DNA of 64,000 bases from Panax quinquefolius (taxonomy: Eukaryota; Streptophyta; Magnoliopsida; Apiales; Araliaceae). The notes under the pieces are model-generated. The model did no database searches and was not told where the DNA came from. It saw only the letters and a program-made list of their open reading frames with translations. Shown piece after piece: positions 10,406-23,059 of the stretch. Position numbers and translations under genes: made by a program. The first letter of the stretch is position 1, and each line of letters starts with the position of its first letter. The DNA lies in contig CM035173.1 of the NCBI GenBank assembly GCA_020205615.1, positions 52,146,922 to 52,210,921 of the forward strand, in the 5' to 3' direction.

Positions 10406-13225
10406 TGTGACGCCTCTAAAATATGTCCATCCCATCCAACCCATTTTGAGTCGCCAAATACATGGTACAGAAACAACTATAACTTTATTAATACATTTGT
10501 CGTGCAAAATACGACAACATATGTACTGTGAGTTTAAATACAAATATTGTCTTCTAGACAATATCCATACCCAAATAAATTCCTCATTACAATTATTGAT
10601 ACACTATTCTATAGAATAGTGAGGACTACTAAAATAACTATCTTGAACCATCACTCCACGCCCCGACTAGTTCCCGCTATATTGTCGCCTCCTGAGAAGA
10701 AAAATGGAACAAAAAGGAAAAGGGTGAGCTCAACTAGCCCAGTAAAGAATATTATGACTAAGATAATGTACAACAAATTATCGTTAGTCTTCAACAGGAA
10801 AAAATCTGATAGAATACAACAGACAACAAGTTTTAGATCAACAACTGCAGCGGAAACAACAATTCATTAGAAGAGTTAAGTAGATAATGAAATCTACTAT
10901 CATCTATGAATTTAAAAATCCATCATCAATATTTTATCCCTGTAACATCAATCAATATTCATCTTTGCACTACAGGCCAAAGATATTCATCGATCGGTCA
11001 TATTTATCTCAACACTGTACATTTTTGCACTCTGGACCAAAGATATTCATCGATTCGGCCATGTTCATCTCAACACTGCTCATCTTTGCAGACACGGGCC
11101 AAAGATATTCATAAGAAAATCAACCATCTTTGCACTACAGCCAAAGATATTCAAGAATATCATCATTTAGGACCGAGGATGATGAAAAATATTTTAAAGA
11201 AAAGCGAATCCAAATTGAAACAAAAGAACAAATATTAAGGATTCAGTATTTTAACCAACCGAAGTTCAAAAATACTTCATAAATAATCATAATGAAGTAA
11301 AATTCAAGAATGATCAAAACATGGATATAATCAAAGCTAATATCCATAATAGATATCTTGGACAAAAAATGAAAATTTAATTTTTCTGTGAATAGTGTCG
11401 AATTTGTGAATAGTGCCGTATACGTGAATAGTAACTCCGACAGTGAAAGATAGAAATTCCTTAAGAAAAAAATCATCATGCTTCATGAATAGTACTCATG
11501 AATAGTAATTCGTGAATAGTAACTCATGAATAATAACTCGTGAATAGTAACTCGTGAATAGTAACTCATAAATAGTAACTCATGAATAGTAACCCCGACA
11601 TGAAAAGATCAGAATTTCACAAGAAAAATCTTACCAATATTCTGGCATAATGATATTGAAAGAAATAATATCATTTATAAAAAAATAACATCCCTTACCT
11701 CGAAAAGACAAAGATTTCCGATTGGAATAATCGACGATATAGTCTTTGAAGGAAACTTGCACCGTATAGCAACACTCAAAGTATCAAAATACTCACAAGA
11801 ATACGCTCGATAATATAGAGAGAGAAGTAGAGAGAAAACTTCAGTTTCTGGTGTGATTTTTAATTCTAACCTAAGCACCCTATTTATAGGAAATTGCTTA
11901 GAACACCAAAGCAGAAAATTTAATATAATATTAATATATTTAAATTTTTGTCAAGCCCACCTTTGAAGATCTGAATTCAGCCATTAACATGTGCAAGTGA
12001 GGGCCACTAAAGTGCGAAAAAACTTTTTTCTTCAAATAAATATTTTAAACTCCAAAAATTAATTATTCTAGAACTTTGGAACTTCAATAATTCATAATAA
12101 ATAGCTCTTTTGCCAGAAAAAAATTCAAACCTCATGTCTTTTCCATAGGAAATTCCATTCTCTACAACTTTGCATCAGAAAATTTTTCCAAATTCCAAAC
12201 AGAAATTGACCGAAATCCACAAACGAGCGATTTTACAGGCTATAATCAAATTTTGGTCAAAAATTGTGTCCAGCAACACACAAAACATGTGTTAAACATT
12301 TAATGCCACAAAAATACTCTTCTTCCTCATATACTCATATATCCCACATTCATTGTAAAAATATCAGCATTATTATATTATTAAAATAATATATATAAAT
12401 GAATTATTTTATCAGAAAAAGATAAAATATAAATTTTCAATAATTGTCACATTAAAATTTTTCTCCATCTATATCCACATAAAATGAATATTTTCTTTAT
12501 CATAATAATCAATAATTAATTATTCATAAACAATATTACAGAATCACAGTACTGACAACCAGGCCGTTCCTAAGAAAGAGGGGGCTTTCCAATAAGGACT
12601 TCTCCTTACTGGAGCACAATTAGATGACCAAACCTCTACTTAGACAGAACTTTCTAGACATTGCCAATAATGTTATCTAATAATATTATTCTAATAATAT
12701 GAATTATTGCTCTGATAATGAAAATACTGTGCAGTGACAATTATTGAAACAACAACAATATAAAATATCAACGTAGCAATTATTGAATCAATAAAATAAA
12801 ATATTGAATAGTAATTACAATTACAATTATTGAGTAGTGCCTTCTTACGTAAGAATCAATAATTGGTGCAATACCGTGTGCTACTGTGTTTTAGCCACCG
12901 AGTATTCCAACAAGATAATTCAGAATAACTACGCCGCCATTTATAAACAACTTATACTTGCTGTTTTCTTCATCCAATCGCTTTTCGTTATGGGGCCCAC
13001 ACAAGGGTCGCTACTATTGCATTTAATATTCCTCGACAAAGAAAAATATTCCACCAAACGAATATTCTCCGATAAAATGAATATTTTATAACCACTTGCT
13101 TATTTAAAATATTTGCGCATTTTACCCATAACTAACCACATTAATCAAATCAACCCTTACTATTTCAAAATAATAAATAAAGAAAATTCCATTTTATTTA
13201 AAAAAAATAAATTCGGGATCTCACA
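10406..13225 (-). mobile_element. Nested solo LTR with perfect TSD ACAAT
   Basis: It begins TGTGACGCC and ends GATCTCACA, giving 5-bp inverted ends TGTGA/TCACA. It is flanked by ACAAT at 10401-10405 and 13226-13230. Joining the flanks restores the host LTR exactly as seen in the 3' LTR at 264-290. Length is 2820 bp with no internal region. It carries stem-loops (about 10963-11160), a 14-bp repeat array (11478-11600) and a TATA box (11881-11888, minus). Confidence 0.95.
11395..11600 (-). repeat. ~14-bp minisatellite (GTGAATAGTAACTC)
   Basis: About twelve degenerate units, most of them at 11478-11600. Sister LTRs carry shorter or longer versions (30845-30925, 38195-38250, 49035-49085, 51630-51870). 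Confidence 0.85.
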
Positions 13226-14278
13226 ACAATGATATAAGAATTCAATAAAATAAGTTCAAGAATTAATTTATCTAGGAACTAATAACGTCCAAATTGTCAA
13301 CATGATACTTCTTTGTAGAGTAAAACTCAAGAATGCTCAGAAGAATATTTCTATGAAAAGATACTGGATGAAGCGCAAATATCAAAGATATTCTACTAAT
13401 TTCATGGAGTATAGAAGTCAAAACATTAATCAACTGAGTATAATAAAGAATGAAATAACAAAAGAAATCACAATGCATGCGATAGATCCGCATGCATAAA
13501 GTTATTCAACAGAATAATAAATAATGGAACCAGATCACGTAGAATGCATGCATGTGATATTCCAATGGAATAATAAACAACGAAACCAGTCGTGCAGAAC
13601 GCATACGAGATAGGATGTTCCAACAAAATAATAAATAACGGAACCAGGTCATGCATAAAGCACAAACATGATGTTCTAACTGAATAATAAATAACGGAAC
13701 CAGGTCATGCGTAAAGCACAGACATGATGTTCAAACAGAATAATAAAGAATGGAATAACAAAAGAATTTCACCATGTATGTGGTACTTCGCATAGACATG
13801 TTATTCCAACATAATAATAAAGAATGGAATAACTGAAGTTCTCTTCATGAAGACGAAGGAAAAAATAATACCCTTACCTTAGAAAGAAGAAAGTCTTTGG
13901 ATATAGGAGAAGTGAAGTAATGAACACTTTTCTTCTTTCTCTCTATAGTTTTCTCTCTCAGAGTTTGATTGAATTCGTAAGAAATAGTGAAGGAATGAGC
14001 TTCTAAATATAGAAGAATGGGTGAATAGTAACTAATTCTCAAGCGGTCCAGATTGATTTACTTGTAAAGCAGATTATCCAGATTGGTTTACTATAAAATA
14101 TTCTAATAAAATAAAATCTTTTAAATATAATATATATTATATATATAAAAACATATGTTTGAAGAGAAAAGTTCACGGATTCAATCCGTGATATTGCTTG
14201 AAAACATCCCACTTGACCCCACACCCACCCACATTTCACTCCGCCACTCCCACACTCGCCACTCGGCAACCCGTAACA

Positions 14279-14326
<48 letters not shown>

Positions 14327-14352
14327 ACTCATACCACACTATTTTGAGAAAT

Positions 14353-14418
14353 GAGGAGGTGGAGGTGGAGGTGGAGGTGGAGGTGGGGGGTGGGGGGGAA
14401 GTGGGGTGGGGTGGGGGT
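14353..14418. repeat. G-rich (GGTGGA)n / poly-G tract
   Basis: GAGGTG-type hexamers run into a G-run with seven consecutive G at the end. The other element A LTR has only GAGTAGGTGGTGGG here, so the tract expanded in this copy. Four or more G-runs make a G-quadruplex possible; that is inference. Confidence 0.8.
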
Positions 14419-15126
14419 CCATAAAACAACATCAAATACTTCATAAAATTCTCTCAATATTTTTAACAATATTTATCATCATTATTATAATTCACAATAT
14501 TAATCGACTGGATCGTTTCAGGAAAGAGGGCTTTCCAAAAGGATTTCTCCATATTCAAGCGCAATTAGGTGACCAAACATCTCCTCGATGTAACTTCTAG
14601 ACATCGTTAATATTGCAAATAATAATATTAATAAATTTGTTATCTCAATTATTGATTTAATAATATATAAAATATCGATAATAATTGAATCAAATAACGT
14701 GAGATACTACGCAAAGAATTATCGTAATAATAATTGAATAAAACCGAGTGACTTCTCACGTAAGCATCAATAATCAATCGGTGTGATACTACGCAACGAC
14801 ACGCCGTATTCCTCGTGCACTTTTAACAAGGGTGTTTCAACAGTTAACGGTAAAACTTTTGCCGTTATTTTCATAAAATATTTTTGTCGTTTTCTCAATC
14901 CGACAATAATTTCGTTGTGGGGTCCACCAATGATTGTGTCGTCGTACAAATATTCTCTGTTAAAACGAATATTCCCTAACAAATCAAATATAATATAACA
15001 ACTTGCGTACTTTGCAAAATTTATAAATATTACCCACAACTATAACATTATATCACATTCATTCCATAATATTTAAAAATGATATTTATAGAAAAATCAT
15101 CTTTATTAAAAAGTTAGGGTCTTACA

Positions 15127-15308
15127 AGAATGGTCCAACTTGCTTTCTTTTTATTTACAAAAAAACCATCTGTGACCCATTATTTTTTTTAAAAATGTCC
15201 AAAACGATGTAGTTTTAATAAAAATATGTTATTTAAAAAGCATGTTATTTAAGATATGCTTTAGATCCGCACTCATAAACTATATACTCATAATAATAAA
15301 TTAGAGTT

Positions 15309-15349
<41 letters not shown>

Positions 15350-16536
15350 CATAAAAATATTGAACAAAATAATTTAATAGCTAGACATTGTTAAATCATA
15401 CATTTATTATATTTATATATAAGGGTAATATAGTTATAATATAATTCAAAAATAAAATTATTTTCTTCCTTCCTCCTTCTAAACTCAAATAAAAAAAATA
15501 TAATAATCATCTCATCCCTTACCTTCCTTTATAAAATTCACATAAGAAAAAATTATAATTCCCATTTTTTTCCTTCCTATATTTTCTGTTCCCATTCCTT
15601 CACTCCAAGCTCACAAATGCAGAATCTTATAACCAATTTATACCACAAACACCTAATATGATAATAATGTCATGCATGTATACCACAGTTATTATCATAT
15701 TAGGTGTTTTAAAATAAGAATTTTTATGGGTAGGTTTAGTTTGGCTTTTGTATTATTTATTTTTCGTTTTGTTTTTATTTTTAAAGTATTACAGATTTAA
15801 AATTGGCAACCATGTTGTTTTAGTTAGTTGGCGTTGTATTAAATTATTAATTAAGTACGCACAAAATGTTTAATAAATCTAAAATTTTTGGTAAATTATA
15901 ATTGTAAAATATATTGATATGAGATTGTATAAGATTATAAGGTGGTCCACGATATTATATACTTACTTCTTTTTTAAAAATCGATGTATTAATTGAAAGC
16001 ATAAAAATTTAAAAATATAATTAATATTTTATTTGATTCATGATTAAATTGGTTATAAGATTTCAATATTACCTGTAATAAACGTGAATTTTATAAATAA
16101 TATCAATATTTAAAATAAAAATATTTGAATATTTATTTCAAATACCTGTATATTTTATGTGACATAGAGTGTGTTAATTCAATTTAAATTGAATTAAGTA
16201 AGTGGTAACGGAGAAATGTGGTATGCCTAGTGTGGCATAACAATGGACTAAGTAATTCATTAATTAAATTAATGAGAAAATAAATAATAATGTGATGGAC
16301 TAATTATTGTTATTATTTATTTGTTATGTGCAGTTAAAAGTGTTGTGTGAACATATAAATAAAATGACATCATGTATAAAATATAAGATGGGATATTAGG
16401 AGTAATATTATAATATGAATAATTATTATGTAAGACTATAGTGTTAAAATAAGCTTGGGTTATGTAATTTACTAAGCTTACATAAATGAGTCTTGTGTGA
16501 CATAATGATTCATGATGAACTAATAAAATATGTATT
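15127..16536. other. AT-rich spacer, no gene seen
   Basis: I see no coding signal or recognisable transposon. It contains an (AT)n run (15311-15346), a perfect hairpin (15647-15709) and a perfect 24-bp palindrome (16174-16197). It ends at the target duplication of the Mutator-like element. Confidence 0.6.
15647..15709. repeat. Perfect 21-bp inverted repeat (hairpin)
   Basis: Left arm 15647-15667 and right arm 15689-15709 are exact reverse complements with a 21-nt loop. Arms start AAACACCTAATATG. No clear target duplication was seen, so it is not called a MITE. Confidence 0.8.
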
Positions 16537-16545
16537 TTAAAATTA

Positions 16546-18238
16546 GGGTTAAGTTCAGATCACCACCCGGGGTTTGGGCGCTTTCCCACTTAACCATCTG
16601 TAGTCAGTAAAACTACATTTAAACACCCGACTTTTTGAGTTGAAGTGAAAACGTCACCTTTTCCATCCAACTTAACCGCGCGTGTATGTCAAACGCCAAA
16701 AGTACGTGAAAAGGGGCTGTAAGAGTTAAAAAAAATCTAGTAAATGTCTAAAATACCCCCTTCTTCTTCCTCTCTTTTCCTCTTATTCTCTCTTCAACCT
16801 TCAAACCCACCAACACTCTCAAAAGCATCACCGATCAAATCCAAAAATGGGTGGGCCAAGCAGTGATGGGAGAGTGTCGGAGGTTAGAGACGAGGAATGA
16901 GATTAGAAATTAGCAACAGAATCTAATAATAGAAATAAATCAGATACGAAACATCAAGAGTTATATTTGCGATTTCTCAGCATACTTTCTTTCTATCTCT
17001 ATATATTTCTCTCTGGTATAATAGTTATATCTGCGATTTTGTAGATTTCTGGAGGAATTTGGGCGGAAGTTTAGATTTTTACAATTAATCGGAGGTTGCG
17101 AAAATTGGGTTGTGATTTTTTTTTTGGAAAACTAAAAAGTGAAAGAGATGTGGGGATTTGGGGGAAGATGTTACTGGGGAAGAAATTAAAAGGGATAGTG
17201 GTGATTTTTTCGTGACGAACTCCTCCTCTGTTTTCTCCTCCTCCTCTGTTATCCCCTGCTACCTTCTTGGTGTGTTGCCGAAATTTTCGATTCTCCGACG
17301 GAGTACATGACAACCTCGTAATTCACATTTGGATGGAAAGCTGTTGATGTGAAAGATCGTGGTGATTTGTTTCGGAAACACCATCCCTAAATGAAGATGT
17401 TATCTCTCTTTATAGAAGGTCAGTAAAATTTATCCTCGCATTAATTTTTCGTGTTCACAATGATTTAGCCTAAAAATTCTTGTTACTTGATTTTTTTAGG
17501 TAAATAGTGACAAAAGGATAGGCATGGGATATAATGTTGATGACAAAGGCGACTTTGGCGCCTCTTAATCAAAAAAAATCGGCTTTGTTTTGAAAAGAAT
17601 GATCTCGTATAAATTGAATCCATTTGTTGGACGAGAAATTTTAAGGTTACGTGGAGACTTGTATGAACTTGTGAAGAATTGATAATGGATTGTTCAATGA
17701 AGTCTTCTTTTTATTATTCGAAATTTTTATTTACTTTGCTAGTAATTCACAATTTTGTTCTTTTATTGCTTTCAAGTTCGTGCAAGCTTTCCTAGTAATA
17801 TGAGCAACAGATGCTTGAGTATTAAAATGATATAGCAGCTGAAGCTATGGGAGTCTTAATGTTAGCATCTTTTGCCATGGACTTGAGAGTTACTGATGAT
17901 GCAAATTAGATACAACAAATTAAAAAGATGAAATCTTTAGAACCAATTGGCTCAAATAACTCATATGGAGCAAGAAGAGAGTTCAAAATAGCAAGAAGAG
18001 GAGTTTGGACAGAGAAATTGAAGAAATTGGGAACGGGAATGATGAGAAGGAAGATGGAAGCTTTCAATATATATATGGAGGGTAATTAAGTCTTTAGCCA
18101 ACTCAACTAACGAAGTTAAGACGGAAAACATTTATTCACTTCAACTCAAAAAGTCGGGAGTTTAAATGTAGCTTTACTGACTACAGGTGGTTAAGTGGGA
18201 AAGCGCCCAAACCCCAGGTGGTGATCTGAACTTAACCC
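16546..18238. mobile_element. Mutator-like element (non-autonomous, possible Pack-MULE)
   Basis: Terminal inverted repeats of 103 bp (16546-16648 and 18136-18238) begin GGGTTAAGTTCAGATCACC and differ at about four sites. Flanks are a perfect 9-bp duplication TTAAAATTA at 16537-16545 and 18239-18247. Long TIRs with 9-bp duplications define the Mutator superfamily. The 1.69-kb body has no MuDR transposase. It is less AT-rich than the surroundings in places (16740-17400) and holds an 80-codon minus-strand stretch (17071-17313, with GGGENRGG), so it may carry a captured gene fragment. I cannot name a donor gene. Confidence 0.9.
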
Positions 18239-18247
18239 TTAAAATTA

Positions 18248-19865
18248 TAGAAGAAAATTAATTTTTAGAAAATAAATGTTTGATATTAATTATCATTATG
18301 ATATTTGGGTGCAATTAGAATAACAAGTTTTAGGAAAAATAATGGACTGTTAGTACCCAACTAATTTATAGGGTGAATTACATATTCTATTACATTTAAA
18401 AAAAAATTTACAACAATAGTGCACTCATATAATAATTACATAACTAATACACTTTCATATTTATTTACATATTCTAGTGTAAGTAGGATTTCTTAATTTA
18501 GGAATTATAATTCAATTAGAATTCTTTAGGGATTAGTTATAACTTCTTCTCTCTCCTTAAGTTATTTAAAACACTCCTTTTGCTCCTTCTTAGTCCCTCG
18601 CTCCACCGTCTTTCTTTTCCTGGCCGCATTCTAGTTAGTAGAAAACTGTTATGATTCTTCGTGTGCTCATTGGCTTTGTGAATTGGAATATCACGGTCTT
18701 CAGATAAACAAATTTTGTTATATATGTACTGGCGATATCACAGACGGGGGAATTTTTAATGAGGGTTAGAGGAGAGAAAGCGTTGGTGTTTTCCGTGAAG
18801 TTTATTGGCGTGGTGGACGCGTTGGTCACAACCATCTCAAAGGCTACCTCGTCGGTAGGGCAAAAGACGGATGCTTGGTCTTTAAATACAAAAGCGTCCT
18901 ATTTGGATCTTCATTTGATTGTGAAAATAATAGACAGATCACTGGTATTCACACTTTTTATTTTTTTATAGTATAGTTGTCTTCTTCAATTAACATGAGC
19001 CCCACGGATACATCTAATTTGCATTACTAATCTGGTAATTAAGTGCATGTCTAACTCTTTCTTTTTTTTCATCACTTTTTAATTATTAATATGGTATATA
19101 TTGGGATTCAGTACAAGATGAAATTAATTCAGTAGTAGAATTTATTAATTAGGTAACCAATTCTGTTTTATTAAGTTTCCAATTTATTTTGCATGTAATC
19201 CAGTTGGTAGCCAAACCTTCATGCAGTTGGTTGTCAAACTTTCAGACCAAGGTAACCAATTCATACTGCAGGTGTGAAGGTAGATTGGTTATCTTGGTAT
19301 AAGAGTTTGGTTACCTTGGTATAAAAGTTTGGTTACCAATTCAGTTTTATTAAGTTTATTTTAAATGTGATGCAGTTACTAGTCAAAATTCATATAAAGG
19401 TAACCATTTCAATTTTTGTGGGTAACCAAATCGTCAAAAGAAATTCAGAATAACAATTCCGGCGGCGGCAGCGGTGGCGGCGAGAGAGGAGGATGATGAA
19501 CATTAGCTCATTCATAATTTTTTATTTTTAATTTTCTCTTTTTGATTTGAATTTTGAAACATGGATTTGAAATTGTTGTTAGAGACAAGATTTGAATTTG
19601 AATTTGAATATCCTTGATTTTAGGTTTCATTATTAATGTGAATTGTACTATTTTTGTAATAATTACATTTTTTTTGTAATTATTTAGTTGATGCACCTTT
19701 CTTGTAATTACTTTCTATTTGTTGTATACTTATGTAAAGGACCCTAATTTATATCATAATCTAACAAATTGTAAAATAATAATGACCCAATATTGTAAAC
19801 CAATGTAATAATATTAAGTCATGAAAATTTACCTTGTGAGCCCAAAAAGAAACCCACATTAAAAA
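18248..19865. other. AT-rich spacer with a small uncertain ORF
   Basis: A 70-codon plus-strand ORF (18759-18971, MRVRGEKALVFSVKFIGVVD...) follows a CT-rich stretch at about 18550-18625. I recognise no domain, and a 66-codon ORF overlaps it antisense, so coding is doubtful. A degenerate duplication lies at 19140-19400: the block from ACCAATTCTGTTTTATTAAG recurs as ACCAATTCAGTTTTATTAAG about 180 bp later, among many GGTTACC/GGTAACC motifs. A short GGCGGC tract is at 19459-19480. Confidence 0.35.
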
Positions 19866-20950
19866 TGTGACATTCCAAAAAGAGGTCCACACAACTCATT
19901 TTGAGTCGTGAGAGAAACAGCAAACAGATAGGGGTAGAAATGGCTTTTGGGTTTTGGTGAAATTTCGAATATCTACGACTAGTGGCAGCGGCCTACTTGA
20001 AACTTTATTTCTTTTCTTTTTTTTTTTTTACAAAATTTTGTTACACCAAAAATAATAATATTAATAAATATTAAAAAATAAATTATAGATATTTAGAGTA
20101 TGAGATTTTTTTCAGCATGAATATTGAATAATGTCATATGGATGCTCAATATCTCACCTGTTCGATATCTATTTAATTTATTGCAGGCTTCTAGGATACT
20201 ACTGAAGTTCGTAGAGCCCATAATCACGTTAAGACATGCATGCATAAAAAAGTTCAAATTATGACTTGTTTGTTTGGATTACTTGTACCTCAACACATGC
20301 ATGCATAAATATTACAAATGGTCATTGACTGCTTGATTAAAAAATTTCAAATTATGACTCCGATAACATCTTCAATTTAATATTATAAATTATGCACGAT
20401 TTAAGTTTTACTTTTTAAGAATAATAAAATTTGAACAAAAGTAAACAAACAATATATTAAAGATTGCATTAAAATAAACAATTATCAGAAATTTCAATTG
20501 GTTTGAACTCTTATTTATTTCTTTACAATCTTGTGTTCAGCCTTATAACTCACAAGATATCAACATTGTGTTTTTTTTTAAAAAAAAGTTACTGTCATTG
20601 TGGTAGGTAAAAATAAATTTATATTTTCTTGAAATTTAAAAAGGCATGGCCCATAGCCAACCCTCCGTGGTATGAATGGCCTAATGCACCCATGAACTTA
20701 AGCCATGTTTGCTGTGTCTAGTCGCCAGGAAAACACACCACAAAATTCGAATACAAACTTTCCTATTTACATATTAAACTGTCGTGCAAAATACGACCAC
20801 ACACATGCTGTGAGTTTTAATAAAAATATTGTAACGTATGGAACGACAATATCCACACTCAAATTATTACAATGTCATATAAAATACAACAACAATTATT
20901 TTAAATCCTCAAAGGAACACGAGAAGATTTCTTTCCTCCTCATTCCATGA
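19866..20950. repeat. Diverged fragments of A-type LTR end
   Basis: At 19866-19912 TGTGACATTCC, then AGAGGTCCACACAACTCATT and TTGAGTCG, resembles the LTR end at 48103-48150. At 20722-20900 TAGTCGCCAGG, then CTGTCGTGCAAAATACGAC, TGTGAGTTTTAATA and GACAATATCCACACTCAA, resembles positions 30-220 of the same LTRs (for example 10440-10580). About 0.8 kb of unrelated AT-rich DNA lies between. These look like old, broken copies; the first is the weaker call. Confidence 0.45.
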
Positions 20951-22209
20951 AATAGACAGCTTCTCACAACTCTGAATTCCTCAGATAGGTAGTTCTCACA
21001 GAAGAGGTATTTTGTCAGAAAGGGTTCTGCAGTTGACATCGCTTCACTTTTTCAAAAAATGGGGATAGGGAGGGGGATAATATTTGTTTTACCCGCCCCC
21101 GTCCTCCACTTGTCCCCGTCCCGTCCCCATCCCCGGATAGTTATAAATTAATCAAATTAATATTTATATTACTATATATTACATAATTAAAATATATGTC
21201 ATTGTGTATATATTATTATTATTATTTGAGTTTTCTTAATTTATCATTTATACGTTAAAGTATGATTAATTTTTATATATGTATTATTGTAAATATAAAA
21301 TTAAAATTTAATTTTTTATTTAAAAAATTTACAAAATATTAATCTTCGCGGTGATATAAAATCCCACGGTGGTTTAAATTTCTCGTGGGGACAAAGATAG
21401 TTATCAAATTTTAATTTTCGTGGAAAATGAGACAGGTAGGGAAAGTTTTTATAAAATCACAGATGAGAATGAGATGTATAATTCCCGCCCGCTCCGCCTC
21501 GGCTCGCCTCGCCTCATTGCCCTCTCTAGCTGACGCTACAGATTAAAGGTACATCTCTTCTAATAACTCCATTAATTCCCTTCTTGGCTCCTTTCCTACA
21601 TTTTTCTAGACCTAAGATAAAAATATTTTCCTTGAAATGAATTGGAATAATAAAAGTTCTCTAAAAAAATGAAAATATGAGAATTATATTTTTGTGGACA
21701 TATATAGGGTGTGAATTGACAACAAAAATTATTATTTATTAAGGATATATTTGGTTGCATAAAAATAAATATTATGTCTTCTTACTCTTTTTTTCTATGT
21801 TAATATTAGCTCCTATCAGAAACAACAGTTATAATCACTATATAAAAATTAAATTGGAACCACCAAACATTCCTTTCCGTCCGGGTAAAGAGTTTCGTCA
21901 ATTGAAGATAGTGATTAGGGTAAATTTTAATATATGTTTTACATATAAATATATTATATTATAAATATTTATGTTCTTAATTATAATAAAAATTATAATA
22001 TAATGAACAAAAAATATAAATATGATGTAATTATGTAACGACTCAGTCTCACCACAAGTTTAGATAGAAGCTTAACACGTTGTCTCAAGAATACGAGCTA
22101 AGATCATCATGACAGAGAGACTCGAAAGTTCATGACTTGATGGTAATATAGATGAACCAGATTAGATTATGCTCTATTACACATTCCTTCTAATTGTATC
22201 AAATACAAC
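20951..22209. other. Spacer with C-rich low-complexity and AT-rich DNA
   Basis: 21080-21135 is a pyrimidine-rich tract of repeated CCCCGTCC, and 21486-21520 is rich in CGCCTCG-type repeats; these are low complexity, not coding. 21560-22030 is AT-rich. 22035-22209 begins GTAACGACTCAGTCTCACC, which looks like an LTR start but has no partner in the window. No gene seen. Confidence 0.4.
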
Positions 22210-22214
22210 ATATT

Positions 22215-22851
22215 TGTTAACGTCAAGTTTCGTCGGCGCGTCCAATCACAGAATCCACTCGTTAGAACATGCACAATAACAGATCACACAGAAGCTTGAT
22301 GGCTTGTGCCGCCGGGGGATAGCTCCGATGTGAGAATAAGTACAGGCCATTCACAAGATTTAACAATAGAAGCTAAGTGTTTAGTGCTCAAAAGTAAGTA
22401 TTACCTCATAATCGTACCCTAGGCCTTGTATTTATAGTGCCTCATCACCTTAAAATCCTTCTCCGAGTCGGATTAAGACTCCTAAATTATGGCAGTTACC
22501 ATAATTTGGGTCCAATACAATCTCCTTAAAAGGTGGAAGTGGATTCCAATCCAATCACTACCTTTGGAGTTACCTTATTCGATCATGGTTAGAACCCCAG
22601 ACTCTGTGCCCCGGGAAGCCCACTGCACAGGCCCAACCCAACCGAACTCGTCATCGGGTCTGAGCCTCTGCCCAAAGGACTCGAAGGTCCGACTCCGAAC
22701 ACCATACTTAGGTAAGGCTCCGGCCTAAAAGACTCGGATGCCGAACCCGAACACCATCAACTTCGTCATGGGCTTCGGCCCAATGACTTGTAAACCCCTT
22801 CTGGTGTCAGGCCTTCGGCCCCTGCGAAGGTCGGTAAAACGCTCCCGAACA
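22215..22851 (-). repeat. Element B 3' LTR
   Basis: TGTTAACG...CTCCCGAACA, 637 bp. On the element strand it starts TGTTCGGGAGCG. TATAAATA lies at 22429-22436 (minus). A CCTTCG/CGAAGG hairpin lies near 22812-22830. The polypurine tract AGAGACTGGGGGGCAA follows at 22852-22867 (element strand). Confidence 0.93.
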
Positions 22852-23052
22852 TTGCCCCCCAGTCTCTTGTTATAATTGATTATAATTAGAGACTTGAGAG
22901 GTCATGGATTCGAAGAGTCACAACAGCTAATGATGAGTTGTCTTGGGAGCCCAAGTGGTCTGTCCTCGTTTCTTGAAACGTTGCACGTTTTCCCAAGCTT
23001 GGGCCCACTCAACGCATTTAATAGCCGTCCTTGGGTAGCGTGTGACTACACT

Positions 23053-23059
23053 TATAAAA
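23053..23059 (+). promoter_or_regulatory. TATA box of the antisense gene
   Basis: TATAAAA in CTTATAAAAACCCCC, about 218 bp upstream of the ATG at 23271 and on the opposite strand to gag-pol. A pyrimidine-rich stretch (about 23085-23110) sits where the start site would be. It suggests the gene has its own promoter. Confidence 0.6.

Larger units (their letters stand above)
1..15126 (-). mobile_element. Element A: Ty3/gypsy (Tekay/Del-like chromovirus), 3' LTR truncated by window edge
   Basis: The order from right to left is 5' LTR, PBS, gag, protease, RT, RNase H, integrase, chromodomain-like tail, PPT, 3' LTR, so the element reads on the minus strand. Lineage rests on the tRNA-iMet-type PBS, LTRs near 2.7 kb, two CCHC knuckles and the integrase tail; the Tekay/Del name is inferred from remembered family patterns. 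Two later solo LTRs interrupt it (3788-6380 and 10406-13225). Over about 240 bp compared by eye (264-530 against 13230-13495) the two LTRs differ at roughly ten sites, so the copy is not recent. Frameshifts and stops leave it unable to make a full polyprotein. The right flank begins agaat; the matching left flank lies outside the window. Confidence 0.9.
9576..15126 (-). repeat. Element A 5' LTR, split by a nested solo LTR
   Basis: The LTR segments are 9576-10405 and 13231-15126, about 2.73 kb in all, interrupted by 10406-13225 plus its duplicated ACAAT. The right end is TTAGGGTCTTACA at 15126. Inside are a ~62-bp repeat array (13495-13840), a (TA)n run (14280-14323) and a G-rich (GGTGGA)n tract (14353-14418). 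The TATA box is mutated here (CTAAATATAG near 14010). Confidence 0.9.

Noticed and set aside
10963..11160. CRISPR-like spaced repeats
   Set aside because: Units are degenerate, spacing is irregular, and the genome is a plant; they are LTR leader stem-loops.
14039..14424. ORFs rich in alternating Y/I and V/E-G repeats on both strands
   Set aside because: They translate the (TA)n and (GGTGGA)n microsatellites.
18759..18971. 70-codon plus-strand ORF as a host gene
   Set aside because: No recognisable domain, no convincing splice context, and an overlapping antisense ORF of similar length; described only within the spacer.
21080..21520. C-rich tracts as a CpG island or promoter
   Set aside because: They are low-complexity CCCCGTCC-type repeats with no gene or TATA box next to them.
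22035..22209. LTR start beginning GTAACGACTCAGTCTCACC
   Set aside because: No matching second copy or end motif in the window; too little to call an element.
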